Source: CAVEFW01 sp963643505
GTDB taxonomy: Bacteria; Actinomycetota; Coriobacteriia; Coriobacteriales; Eggerthellaceae
DNA length: 64,000 bases
Direction of reading: 5' to 3'
Assembly (NCBI GenBank): GCA_963643505.1
Contig: CAVIKF010000005.1
Span: forward strand, 127,175-191,174
The notes beneath the pieces were generated by a model. That model was given only the letters and a program-made list of their open reading frames with translations, had not been told where the DNA came from and searched no databases. This document shows, piece by piece, positions 8,228 through 16,807 of this stretch. How positions within the stretch are numbered: position 1 is the first letter of the stretch; every line of letters starts with the position of its first letter. The position numbers and the translations under genes are program-made.

Positions 8228-8596
8228 ATGGCTCTTACCAACGCTGAGATCGTTGAGGCCCTCGGTGAGAAGACCCTCATCGAGCTTGCTGAACTTCGTG
8301 ACCTGATCTGTGAGACCTTCGGTGTCTCCGCTACCGCTGCTGTTGCTGTCGCTGCAGATGCTGGCGCTGCTGCTGCTGAGGAGCAGACCGAGTTTGACGT
8401 CATCCTCGAGGGCTTTGGTGAAAACAAGATCCCTGTCGTCAAGGTTGTCCGCGAGATCACCGGCCTCGGCCTCAAGGAGGCAAAGGCTGCTGTCGAGGGT
8501 GCCCCTGCTCCCATCCAGGAGAAGGTTGCCAAGGAGAAGGCCGAGGAAATCAAGGCCAAGCTCGAGGAGGCAGGTGCAGCTGTCACCATCAAGTAA
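8228..8596 (+). CDS. rplL: 50S ribosomal protein L7/L12
   Basis: 122 residues: an N-terminal dimerisation helix (ALTNAEIVEALGEKTLIEL), a flexible Ala-rich hinge (about residues 40-55) and the C-terminal factor-binding domain with IPVVKVVREITGLGLKEAK. It recruits translation GTPases to the ribosome stalk. It follows rplJ by 115 bases with a GAAAGGAAAC site, and an intrinsic terminator lies 44 bases after the stop. Confidence 0.98.
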   Translation: MALTNAEIVEALGEKTLIELAELRDLICETFGVSATAAVAVAADAGAAAAEEQTEFDVILEGFGENKIPVVKVVREITGLGLKEAKAAVEGAPAPIQEKVAKEKAEEIKAKLEEAGAAVTIK

Positions 8597-8639
8597 ATTC
8601 AGCCGCAGGGCAAATTTACTCTGGAGAGCGCACGCTCTT

Positions 8640-8666
8640 AGGGGATCCGAAAGGGTCCCCTTTTTT
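8640..8666 (+). terminator. Intrinsic terminator of the rplJ-rplL operon
   Basis: Stem AGGGGATCC/GGGTCCCCT (8640-8648 with 8653-8661), GAAA tetraloop, then T6. Confidence 0.92.
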
Positions 8667-8846
8667 GCGTTTGGAGCCAGGTGTCAACTCAGGTTGCCGA
8701 TTGGCGCCTAGGTTACTGACTGGCGGCAAACGGAGCCAGACGTCAGCCCAAGTAGCCAACTCGCACCCATGTTGCCAATGGGTGACAGGTAGGGCTTGGA
8801 GGCAAACGGATCACCAACGTTTAAGCGAGAGGATTAAGAGCAGCGT

Positions 8847-9257
8847 TTAAGAACGGGGGGCGCCAGGACCGCGACCAAGATGTTCCAAGAGTTTGCGAAG
8901 AGCGCTTTCCCAGGCGAAGTGGGTGCGAGCTTTTTGGGGGGTGTATTGGTAGTTGGGATGGTTCTTACGAAACCGGGCGCGGCAGACAAGCGTGATGGCC
9001 AAGGATATGGCCGATACGGCAAAAAACACGCCAAACAACTCAGCGACAGCGATGTTTGCCTCGATGACGGCATAGATTGTCGCCAAGAGAAAGAGCACGC
9101 TCAAGACGGTTGTCAAAATGAGGAACACCTTGATGAGGACCTCTTTTGCGCGGGTGGGGGATTTGCGCCACGAGACGACGAGATAGACGATGATGGCGAG
9201 GGCTCCGAGCGCGATAACCAGAGGCAATGATTGCAATATGCGGATGAGAGCGCTCAA
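8847..9257 (-). CDS. Small multi-pass membrane protein, unknown function
   Basis: 136 residues from TTG at 9257, chosen because GGAAGG lies seven bases upstream; the upstream ATG at 9287 lacks a site. Three or four hydrophobic segments are visible (LPLVIALGALAIIVYLVVS, VLIKVFLILTTVLSVLFLLA, AVAELFGVFFAVSAISLAIT) and the tail is basic. No enzymatic motif is visible and I do not recognise the family. Degenerate repeats in the gap to rplL include two GTTTAAG words, one over the stop codon, possibly another weak copy of the gene tail. Confidence 0.7.
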   Translation of the reverse strand: MSALIRILQSLPLVIALGALAIIVYLVVSWRKSPTRAKEVLIKVFLILTTVLSVLFLLATIYAVIEANIAVAELFGVFFAVSAISLAITLVCRARFRKNHPNYQYTPQKARTHFAWESALRKLLEHLGRGPGAPRS

Positions 9258-9354
9258 TCGAGACCTTCCGTGAGATACAGGAGCCAACAGTATACCTGGG
9301 TAATGATACCACGGGCTTGATTCTGTCTTGCGTGGCTTCTCGGAGGGTGATAAG

Positions 9355-9382
9355 TTGGTTGCATACCCCTTGGGGGTATATA
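9355..9382 (+). promoter_or_regulatory. CsoR-regulated promoter with copper operator
   Basis: An inverted repeat ATACCCCTTGGGGGTAT at 9363-9379 lies between a TTGGTT -35 (9355-9360) and a TATATA -10 (from 9377). TACCCC/GGGGTA dyads are the known CsoR operator form. The site is 30 bases before csoR, so Cu(I) binding to CsoR should derepress csoR-copA. Confidence 0.85.
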
Positions 9383-9409
9383 ACGCACACGAAAGACGAC
9401 GGAGCGCCC

Positions 9410-9709
9410 ATGAAACAATGCTGTGGTAAGCACAAGAACACCCCGAGAAGCGTCGAGATGCAAGATGACCTGCAAAAACGGTTGAATCGAGCCATCGGCC
9501 AACTCAACGGGTGCAAGGCGATGATCGACGACAATCGCTACTGTGGCGATATTCTCACCCAACTTGCCGCGGCCGAGAGTGCTATTCATCGGGTATCCGA
9601 GATCATGCTGAGAAACCATATGGAGACTTGTGTGGTCGAGCAGATAACCGAGGGCAACACCGAGGTGGTGGATGAGGTTATGCAGCTCATTCGCCGTTTC
9701 AACCGATAG
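9410..9709 (+). CDS. csoR: CsoR-family copper-sensing transcriptional repressor
   Basis: 99 residues; ATG at 9410 after GGAG. The all-helical DUF156/CsoR fold carries the Cu(I) ligand triad: Cys in NRYCGDIL, then His and Cys in NHMETC. The N-terminus MKQCCGKHK adds an extra CC-H cluster. Apo-CsoR represses by binding the operator just upstream, and Cu(I) releases it. It is followed after nine bases by copA, clearly one operon. The full ligand set and operator favour CsoR over the related RcnR or FrmR. Confidence 0.92.
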   Translation: MKQCCGKHKNTPRSVEMQDDLQKRLNRAIGQLNGCKAMIDDNRYCGDILTQLAAAESAIHRVSEIMLRNHMETCVVEQITEGNTEVVDEVMQLIRRFNR

Positions 9710-9718
9710 AAGGACGGC

Positions 9719-12421
9719 ATGAAACAAACGTTTGATGTGACGGGTATGACCTGCGCGGCGTGCAGCGCTCGCGTTGACCGCGCTGCCAATGACGTCGAGG
9801 GCGTGACCTCTGCCACGGTCAACCTGTTGAAAAACAGCATGGAGGTCGTCTACGAGGGAGGCCCCGAAGTGCTCGCTGCCGTGTCGGCGGCGGTCGAGGC
9901 GGCAGGCTATGGGGCGTATCCCCGTCCCGTGGCAAGTGGGAGCGGCGCGATGCCCGCCCTTGTTGCGAGCTCGTCGGGCGCAGGAGACGCGGCGGCAAAG
10001 GAGGCCGCCCAGGTAAAGATGCGCCTCATCGTCAGTTGCGTGTTTACGATTCCTTTGTTCTATATCTCCATGGGCCATATGTTTGGATGGCCTTTGCCTG
10101 CGGTGTTTCTCGGTCATGAGAACATGATGACCTTCGGGCTCACGGAGTTTTTGCTCCTGTTGCCGGTCATCTTTGTGAACTTCAAGTTCTTCCGCGTTGG
10201 GTTCAAGACGTTGTTCGCGGGCCATCCCAACATGGACTCCCTTATCGCCTTGGGATCGACAGCGAGTACGGTATACGGTATCGCGGCTCTCTATCGCATC
10301 GGCGTTGCGTTGGGGTTGGGTAACCTCGATGGCGCCCACGACGCCGCCATGGATCTGTACTTCGAGAGCGCGGCGATGATCTTGACCCTCATCACCCTCG
10401 GCAAGTTCTTCGAGGCGCGCGCGAAGAGTCGCACCACCGATGCGATCACGAGTTTGATGGATTTGGCACCCAAGACGGCGACCCGTATCGTTGCAGATGG
10501 GACCCAAGAGCAGGTTGCGGTCGACCTTGTGCGCGTAGGGGATATCCTTGCGGTGCGCGCGGGTGAGAGCATCCCGGTTGACGGGGTCGTGCTCGAGGGT
10601 GCCGGCACCGTCGACGAGAGCGCGATCACCGGCGAGAGCGTTCCGGTGGACAAGGTAGCGGGCATGCAGGTCACGGGTGCGACGGTCAACACGACAGGGT
10701 ATTTCACCATGCGTGCCGAGCATGTAGGGGCCGATACGGCCTTAGCCGGTATCATCCGTCTCGTAGACGAGGCGACAAGCACCAAGGCCCCTATCGAGAA
10801 GATCGCTGACAAGATCAGCGGCGTGTTCGTTCCGGTGGTCATCACCATCGCCTTGGCGGTGTTCGCCATTTGGATGGTGGTGACGGGCGGGGATTGGTCC
10901 CGGGCTGTCAACTATGGCATCTCCGTCCTTGTCATCAGTTGCCCGTGCGCCTTAGGTCTGGCGACGCCGACGGCGATTATGGTTGGAACGGGTCGCGGTG
11001 CCAAGGCGGGCATACTCGTGAAGAGCGCTGAGGCGCTTGAGAATGCCCACGACGTCAAAACGGTCGTCCTCGATAAGACCGGCACGATCACCACGGGAAG
11101 TGCCTGTGTCGTCGGAGTCAGGTGTGCGGGGATTGACGCGCATGGCAGCGCGGCAGATACGGGGCGCATGTCCAAGAGGGACCTTTTGCGTTACGCGTGG
11201 GCGATCGAGGCCCAATCCGAGCACCCTCTTGCCCAAGCTATCTGCCTTCATGCGATCGAGCGTGGTTGCAAGCCTCCTGCGCCGGTCACCGATTTCGTCC
11301 AAGTTCCCGGTCGAGGTTTGCGCGCCCACTATGAGGGAAAGGTTTTGGCCGCCGGTAACGCACGGCTCATGGAAGAGGAAGGGGTGGACACCTCCTCGTT
11401 TGCGGAGTGGCTTGAGGACAAGGCCGACGAAGGCGCAACGCCGCTGTTGTTTGCCTTGGACGGCGTCTTGCTTGGGGGTATCGCGGTGGCAGACGTACCG
11501 AAGCCAACAAGCGCGGCTGCGATCGGGGAGTTACGCTCCATGGGCATCCGCACCGTCATGCTGACGGGGGATAATGCGCGTACGGCGGCGGCCATCGCCA
11601 AGCAGGTCGGTGTCGATGAGGTCGTCTCCGACGTCTTGCCTCAGGACAAGGAGGAGATCATCCGCAAACTTGCCGCAAGAGGAAAGGTCGCCATGGTGGG
11701 GGATGGGGTCAACGATGCGCCCGCCCTTGCCCGCGCCGACATAGGCATCGCGATCGGTGCCGGCACCGACGTGGCTATCGAGAGCGCGGATATGGTGCTT
11801 GTTCGAAACGACCTCTTGGACGTCGCCGCAGGTATTCAACTGTCTCGCGCGACGCTTCGTAATATCAAGCAAAACCTCTTCTGGGCGTTGTTCTATAACG
11901 CAATCTGCATCCCCTTGGCGGCGGGTGCCCTGAGCGTCTTCGGGCTCAGCCTCAACCCGATGATCGCCGCGGCGGCTATGAGCTGTTCGAGCGTGTGCGT
12001 CGTGTCGAACGCGCTGCGTTTGCGCGGGTGGAATCCAAGCGAAAGCGTAAGCCGTGCGAAGCAGGTCGCCCAAGAGCAACAGGCCCAAGAACGGGTCGCC
12101 CAAGAGCAACAGGCCCAGGAGCAGCAGGAAAAGGAATCTATGCGCGAGGACGGAAGTCATCGCGGTAGTAATAAAAGGGACAAGGAACAAGCGCAACGAA
12201 AGGAGCCGATTATGGAAAAGAAACTGATGGTGGAGGGCATGATGTGCCAACACTGCGTCGCCCATGTCAAGAAGGCGTTGGAGGGTGTTGACGGCGTTAT
12301 TGAGGCGATCGTGGATCTCGAGGGAAAGTCTGCGGTGGCGAAATTGTCCAAAGAGGTTACCGATGATGTCCTGACGGCGGCTGTCGTCGACGCGGGGTAT
12401 GAGGTGACAAGCATCGCCTAG
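9719..12421 (+). CDS. copA: Copper-exporting P1B-type ATPase with an additional C-terminal HMA (CopZ-like) domain
   Basis: 900 residues. N-terminal HMA domain with GMTCAACS (Cys 12 and 15), eight predicted membrane segments, A-domain TGES, Cu-transport motif CPC (about 408-410), phosphorylation site DKTGT (Asp about 452), SEHPLA, GDGVNDAP, and MSCSS in the last helix. It pumps Cu(I) out of the cytosol. After the membrane part comes a hydrophilic Glu/Gln linker with AQEQQ repeats (about 780-830), then a second HMA domain, GMMCQHC. A strong SD and in-frame ATG precede this second HMA domain. It is co-transcribed with csoR. Confidence 0.95.
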   Translation: MKQTFDVTGMTCAACSARVDRAANDVEGVTSATVNLLKNSMEVVYEGGPEVLAAVSAAVEAAGYGAYPRPVASGSGAMPALVASSSGAGDAAAKEAAQVKMRLIVSCVFTIPLFYISMGHMFGWPLPAVFLGHENMMTFGLTEFLLLLPVIFVNFKFFRVGFKTLFAGHPNMDSLIALGSTASTVYGIAALYRIGVALGLGNLDGAHDAAMDLYFESAAMILTLITLGKFFEARAKSRTTDAITSLMDLAPKTATRIVADGTQEQVAVDLVRVGDILAVRAGESIPVDGVVLEGAGTVDESAITGESVPVDKVAGMQVTGATVNTTGYFTMRAEHVGADTALAGIIRLVDEATSTKAPIEKIADKISGVFVPVVITIALAVFAIWMVVTGGDWSRAVNYGISVLVISCPCALGLATPTAIMVGTGRGAKAGILVKSAEALENAHDVKTVVLDKTGTITTGSACVVGVRCAGIDAHGSAADTGRMSKRDLLRYAWAIEAQSEHPLAQAICLHAIERGCKPPAPVTDFVQVPGRGLRAHYEGKVLAAGNARLMEEEGVDTSSFAEWLEDKADEGATPLLFALDGVLLGGIAVADVPKPTSAAAIGELRSMGIRTVMLTGDNARTAAAIAKQVGVDEVVSDVLPQDKEEIIRKLAARGKVAMVGDGVNDAPALARADIGIAIGAGTDVAIESADMVLVRNDLLDVAAGIQLSRATLRNIKQNLFWALFYNAICIPLAAGALSVFGLSLNPMIAAAAMSCSSVCVVSNALRLRGWNPSESVSRAKQVAQEQQAQERVAQEQQAQEQQEKESMREDGSHRGSNKRDKEQAQRKEPIMEKKLMVEGMMCQHCVAHVKKALEGVDGVIEAIVDLEGKSAVAKLSKEVTDDVLTAAVVDAGYEVTSIA
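12212..12421 (+). other. Possible internally initiated CopZ-like copper chaperone (in frame with copA)
   Basis: Inside copA, AAAGGAGC lies eight bases before an in-frame ATG at 12212 (codon 832). Initiation there would give a 69-residue HMA protein starting MEKKLMVEGMMCQHC, the size of free CopZ. The sequence shows the site; use of it is inference. Confidence 0.5.
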
Positions 12422-12445
12422 GCGGTGATTTCGTGAGGAGGAACC

Positions 12446-13270
12446 ATGTGTCCAATTGGCGCTGACCACACGGAGAGGAAAACCGCTCCGGTGGTCGAGG
12501 GCATCGACGTCGCGCCGATCATCGACGCTACGACCGGAACCGATGCCTACACTGAACGGCTGCGCGCCTTCTATGGTGGCAAGCAGTTCGAATACGGGTG
12601 GGCGAGCCTTTGCAAAATGACGGTCCCGGATGATCTTGCGGGAAAGATCACGCTCGACATCGGATGTCGCCGTGGGCGTGGCGTGTACAAGTTGAGTGGA
12701 CGCGTCGGTCGGGCGGGTCGAGCAATCGGCCTTGACTGGGGAGCGAGCTATATCGAGGAAGCGGCGGAATGGTCTGCCCATGCCGCGTCCAAGAGTGGGC
12801 TGACCGAGAACAATATGGCGTTCATCCTGGGGTTTCCCGAGGATCTCGCAGTAGGCGGAATCCAAGAGGGAAGCATCGACATGGTCTGGGTCAACAGCGT
12901 CATCAACCTTGTCTTTGACCGGGCACGTTGCCTACGCGAGATATATCGTGTGCTCAAGCCGGGAGGTGCTTTGGTGTGTGAGATGGTGACCGCGGACGGC
13001 TCCCGCGACGAGGCGGTGGTTGAGCGTGCGAAGGCGATTGGCAACAGTGTCCAAGCCGCCCCGTCTCGCGCAACGTTTGTGACGGAGTTGCTCGAGGTGG
13101 GATTTGTCGCGGCCGAGACGATTGAGAGCCATGAGGTGGCGCCAGATGCGGGGTTCAAGCCTGGATACGCCGTCGAGACGGTCGAGAGCGACGAGAAGGT
13201 CTCTTTCACTGCCGAGGTGTTCAAGGTCGTCAAGCAGAATGCCACAAATACGCACATAAAATGTGTCTAA
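12446..13270 (+). CDS. SAM-dependent methyltransferase, arsenite-methyltransferase-like
   Basis: 274 residues; ATG at 12446 after GAGGAGGAACC, 24 bases after copA, so probably in the copper operon. Motif I ITLDIGCRRGRGVYKLSGRV resembles the DLGCGxGRDVY form of ArsM-type enzymes but has an unusual Arg-Arg. RVLKPGGALVCEMV is the post-motif III strand. C-terminal GFVAAETIESHEVAP is typical of the family. The substrate is unknown. A remnant of a near copy of its C-terminal region lies at 16122-16255, so the locus once held two such genes. Confidence 0.75.
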   Translation: MCPIGADHTERKTAPVVEGIDVAPIIDATTGTDAYTERLRAFYGGKQFEYGWASLCKMTVPDDLAGKITLDIGCRRGRGVYKLSGRVGRAGRAIGLDWGASYIEEAAEWSAHAASKSGLTENNMAFILGFPEDLAVGGIQEGSIDMVWVNSVINLVFDRARCLREIYRVLKPGGALVCEMVTADGSRDEAVVERAKAIGNSVQAAPSRATFVTELLEVGFVAAETIESHEVAPDAGFKPGYAVETVESDEKVSFTAEVFKVVKQNATNTHIKCV

Positions 13271-13298
13271 AAGCGCGCGCCTGGGCAGAGCGTATGGG

Positions 13299-13304
13299 TA
13301 TAAT
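13299..13304 (+). promoter_or_regulatory. Consensus -10 box upstream of the C1 protease gene
   Basis: A perfect TATAAT lies 109 bases before the start codon. No good -35 is visible at 16-18 bases, so the promoter call is tentative. Confidence 0.35.
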
Positions 13305-13412
13305 TGTGCGAACACTGACGCGCCAAGACGACGAACGTTGGGGCGGTATGTGAAAACGCTTGAGAGTTTATGTTCGCATGAGCGTGCATCGAAATTTGAC
13401 AGGACGGCATAT

Positions 13413-16121
13413 ATGGCAAGCAACAAAAGGGGAAACGCTGCCCTATTCGGCAAAAAAACAATAAATGTAGTGCTATCTGCTACGCTCGGATTTTCGCTTT
13501 TGGGCGTTATGCCAGCTGCTGCTCAGGTAACAGGCAACAACGAAGGCAACGAAAGCACGCTTACGGAAAAATGGCTCGAAGCCGCAAACGTTGCGCTTAC
13601 TACGCCTGGTTTTAATGCTTACAATTTTGCAGACACATCAAGCTATTCCGTTTTTGCCACTAATGACGAAGACGCAGCTACGCTGCCATCTGAATATTAC
13701 TTAAGTAGCACCGGAGTGGTAACGCCTGTCAAGTTGCAAAACCCCTGGGGCACCTGTTGGGGATTTTCCACTATCGCCGCTTGTGAAAGCAGCATACTTT
13801 CCGAAGCTAAAACAACGTACGAAGCAACAAAGCTTGACCTATCCGAGCTTCAGTTGGCAAACGCGGCTATCACCGCAGCTCCTGAAGAGTATGTGGGTGA
13901 AGCGCAGGCGGGCGAAGGCTATCACAATAGCTCGCAAAACAAGAACAGAGGCCTGGAGGCTGGCGGTTTGTTTTCCTACGCCTCAACCTTGTTCTCTGTA
14001 GGGGTTGGTCCTTTGCTGGAATCCCAAGTGCCCTATAAAAACAGCGAAGGCGTTAAGGAGTGTCTGGTAATCCCCAATGGCGCATCAAAGGCAAGCATTC
14101 GATACTTAACCGATGCGCAAATCCAGGAGCTTAAAGACAAGGGGGGCGTTGTTGTACAGCTTAATTGGGCTGGCAACTACGAACAGCAAGATAGCGAATC
14201 CGGTGAAACCAAAACGGTATATACCGACTGGTCCGTGTTGCCAGATACCTGGAATCAAACGGTGTTGGAATTTGAAAACGGCAATATTTTGCCAAGCACG
14301 GTTCTCAACGACGCCGATGGCTCCTATGCTGGAATAGATTTTGATGCTGTTGCGGCAATTAAGAAAGAAATGTACCAAAACGGGCGCGCCGTTGCGATCA
14401 CCTTCCATGCGGATACTTCCTTGCCAAATGAAGAGGGCGTTTCCAAATACATGGATACAAATACATGGTCGCATTACACCTACGAGCAAGCAACCATGAA
14501 CCATGGGGTAACCATTGTGGGATGGTCCGACAACTACTCCAAGGATAACTTTAACAATGCCGCAGGTAAAAAGCCCGAAGGGGACGGTGCTTGGTTGGTA
14601 AAAAACAGCTGGGGTTCAGATACCGAAGAGTTCCCCAATGACTCACCTAATCACTGGGGCATAAAAGACGAAAACGGTAACCATACCGGTTACTTTTGGC
14701 TTTCCTATTACGACCAAAGTATTTCTAAGATTGAAACATTTGACTTCGACCTGAACTCCTACGGAGCAAGCGATGAAGTCTATGTGGACGCTTATGATTA
14801 CCTGCCCGAGAACGGTTCTTTACCTGCTGCAACTCCTACCAAAATGAGCGCTGCAAATGTGTTTACTGCCAGCGCGGACATTGCAATTCGCACACTTGGA
14901 TGCACCACCTATAAGCCAAACACTACGGTAACGTATGAGGTATACCTGCTTGACGATGAAGCAACAACGCCTGCAGACCCCAATCACAGCACGCTTGTGC
15001 TTACCGCGCAGGACACCTACACATATGGCGGGTATCATCGCACGACAGTTGCGGAGAGCGACTGGGTTGCCGTGCGCGAAGGCCAGCGTTATTCCGTGGT
15101 GACCACACAAAAGTGCAACGATGACAACAATTACTACGTTGGTATAGCGTATAACGCCAAAAAACCAAGCGAGGGCTCTGTCGACCAATACCAAGAGTCT
15201 ATGAGGGAATATTACCGGACGCTTACCTATCAGAATTTGTATGCTCAAAATTACGACAGGCTTTTCAAAGAGTTCAAAGATCAAGGCGAAACCGACGAGG
15301 TAGCAAAACAACTTGCTCTTGAAGGAATAAACACATTGCTGAACGATCAAACCGAAGCTATTGAAAAGCAAGTCGCGTATTCGGTGGACATTTATGAAAA
15401 CACGTACTATGAGTCTAAAGTTAATGAGGGCGAAAGCTTTTATGGCGAAATAGCAAGCTCGGGTTCGGGCGCTGAAGAGTCGGGCGCCATGGCTGCCGCC
15501 GACATGTCCGCCGCTGCGGGTGAGGCTGGCGATGTCGGAGACAATGGTGCCGCTCGTGAATCTGGCGAAGTTTCCTCACAGGAACTTTCATGGAGCGACT
15601 GGACCGATTTCAAGGCGCAATTGGATGAAATCTATCCTTCTATTTGCTTTGATAATGCTGCTATAAAGGCAATTTCTGAATTTCGCGAATGGGCTTCGGT
15701 AGGCCAGCTTGACCAGCTAAAACAACAACTTTCCGCCGCAAAAGAGCTGTTTTCCTCATTAAAGGTGAGCCCTGATGGAACAGATGTCCCAGAAGATCAG
15801 CTGTGGATGAACCAGCAAGAATACGATGCACTAAAAGACGCAATTAAAGAAGCTGAGCAGCAGCTAGAGAACGCGGGCGATTTCCACAACGAACTTAAAA
15901 ACACCACGCCATCGCCCGATGAAACAAATGCCGTATTGGCAGCATTAAAGGTGAGTGGCACCCCTGGCACACAAGCTTCTGCGAAGAGTGGCAGCACGCA
16001 GCCTAGCGGGGTGTCTGCTAAAACGGGTGACTTTGCAGCAACGGGCTTGCTCATATTTGGCGGCACCGCTGCAATTGCGGGCGCATGCGCGTATGTGCTT
16101 CGTCGACGCAAGACTGACTAG
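13413..16121 (+). CDS. Secreted papain-family (C1) cysteine protease with lectin-like domain and wall-anchor-like tail
   Basis: 902 residues from ATG at 13413 (AGGA upstream). Signal peptide: KKTINVVLSATLGFSLLGV ending near PAAAQ. Catalytic triad in PWGTCWGFS (Cys about 115), NHGVTIVGW (His about 364) and VKNSWGS (Asn about 398). A lectin-like beta domain follows (about 420-570), then a helical, acidic region, and finally AKTGD, a hydrophobic helix and RRRKTD, resembling an LPxTG-type sorting signal. The DNA is visibly AT-richer, with GAA, AAA and GCA codons where neighbours use GAG, AAG and GCC, which suggests horizontal acquisition. It probably degrades extracellular protein or peptides. 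Confidence 0.9.
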   Translation: MASNKRGNAALFGKKTINVVLSATLGFSLLGVMPAAAQVTGNNEGNESTLTEKWLEAANVALTTPGFNAYNFADTSSYSVFATNDEDAATLPSEYYLSSTGVVTPVKLQNPWGTCWGFSTIAACESSILSEAKTTYEATKLDLSELQLANAAITAAPEEYVGEAQAGEGYHNSSQNKNRGLEAGGLFSYASTLFSVGVGPLLESQVPYKNSEGVKECLVIPNGASKASIRYLTDAQIQELKDKGGVVVQLNWAGNYEQQDSESGETKTVYTDWSVLPDTWNQTVLEFENGNILPSTVLNDADGSYAGIDFDAVAAIKKEMYQNGRAVAITFHADTSLPNEEGVSKYMDTNTWSHYTYEQATMNHGVTIVGWSDNYSKDNFNNAAGKKPEGDGAWLVKNSWGSDTEEFPNDSPNHWGIKDENGNHTGYFWLSYYDQSISKIETFDFDLNSYGASDEVYVDAYDYLPENGSLPAATPTKMSAANVFTASADIAIRTLGCTTYKPNTTVTYEVYLLDDEATTPADPNHSTLVLTAQDTYTYGGYHRTTVAESDWVAVREGQRYSVVTTQKCNDDNNYYVGIAYNAKKPSEGSVDQYQESMREYYRTLTYQNLYAQNYDRLFKEFKDQGETDEVAKQLALEGINTLLNDQTEAIEKQVAYSVDIYENTYYESKVNEGESFYGEIASSGSGAEESGAMAAADMSAAAGEAGDVGDNGAARESGEVSSQELSWSDWTDFKAQLDEIYPSICFDNAAIKAISEFREWASVGQLDQLKQQLSAAKELFSSLKVSPDGTDVPEDQLWMNQQEYDALKDAIKEAEQQLENAGDFHNELKNTTPSPDETNAVLAALKVSGTPGTQASAKSGSTQPSGVSAKTGDFAATGLLIFGGTAAIAGACAYVLRRRKTD

Positions 16122-16510
16122 CGGGGTTTGTTGCGGAGGAAACGATCGAGAGTCGCGAGGTGGCAAAACCCCCAATGCGGAAAGGCGGGTCATGACCGAT
16201 GTCTTTGAGGAATACGGCAAGCTTGAAGATGCCTATGCGGGTGACGCGTGATCGCTTTTGCGAAGCAGATGTTCCCAAGTATATGTTGTCCTGTTAAACG
16301 CTGCTTTTTCCCGATAGATCCAAACCGGCACGAGCCGAGGCGCTTCATGAGGCGGTAGCGGCCAACTTTACAACGGCGCTGTTGCCATGCTTGCAGACAA
16401 TCGTTTTGACGCACGTTGGGGTGATGCTGTTTTTCCGTGCCATCGTGCGCCAGATTCCGGATGTCAAGCGCTGGGCGTGCGCTTCGGTGGCGGTGAGCGG
16501 TAGTTTTTGA
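16122..16510 (+). pseudogene. Debris of a second methyltransferase and of a membrane-protein gene
   Basis: Just after the protease stop, GFVAEETIESREVAK can be read; it matches GFVAAETIESHEVAP of the methyltransferase at 12446-13270, and DNA differences fall mostly at third positions. Frames then break, with another open piece MTDVFEEYGKLEDAYAGDA. About 16330-16509 reads ANFTTALLPCLQTIVLTHV and VGVMLFFRAIVRQIPDV, a hydrophobic fragment with no start. Both look like decayed gene ends. Confidence 0.65.
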
Positions 16511-16559
16511 GCGGTGATTGTTGTATCTAAGAATAATCCAAAAAAATGATTATTTTCTC

Positions 16560-16588
16560 TTGACCATATTATCAGAACGGAGTATAAA
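16560..16588 (+). promoter_or_regulatory. Strong sigma-70 promoter with an upstream dyad
   Basis: TTGACC (16560-16565), a spacer of exactly 17 bases and TATAAA (16583-16588). Immediately upstream, AATAATC and GATTATT flank an A-rich spacer (about 16531-16553), a possible operator. No coding frame follows. Confidence 0.65.
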
Positions 16589-16593
16589 AGACT

Positions 16594-16730
16594 CAGTTAG
16601 TTTCTCTCTTCTTTCTCTAACAGGACGAGCTGCCGAAGACCCGGCAGCTCGTCCCGTCTCTGGAGGAAGTCGCGAGGGAAACAAGAGGCGGCCCCGTGCG
16701 TTAAAGCAGGGAGCCGCCTTGTTTGCGTCA
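16594..16730 (+). ncRNA. Candidate structured small RNA (two strong stem-loops)
   Basis: Downstream of the promoter at 16560-16588 there is a 13-bp perfect stem (16623-16635 with 16642-16654, loop AAGACC). A second long hairpin follows at about 16679-16727 (arms AACAAG-GGCGGC and GCCGCC-TTGTT), with TTGTTTG at its end acting as terminator. No open frame with an SD site is present. It is not recognisably tmRNA, SRP RNA or RNase P. The second hairpin could also terminate the convergent ferredoxin gene. Confidence 0.4.
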
Positions 16731-16807
16731 AGGGCCAAATACTACCGCCGAGCCCTGCCGCCGGGTGCCGCAGTCAAGCCCTGTCGCCAAGTACCACAAG
16801 TCAAGTA

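Noticed and set aside
13413..16510. Integrative element or insertion sequence around the protease gene
   Set aside because: Foreign composition is evident, but no transposase, integrase, terminal inverted repeat or target duplication could be found.
16623..16654. Simple terminator interpretation of the 13-bp stem
   Set aside because: No U-run follows on either strand within a few bases, so it is better treated as part of a structured transcript.
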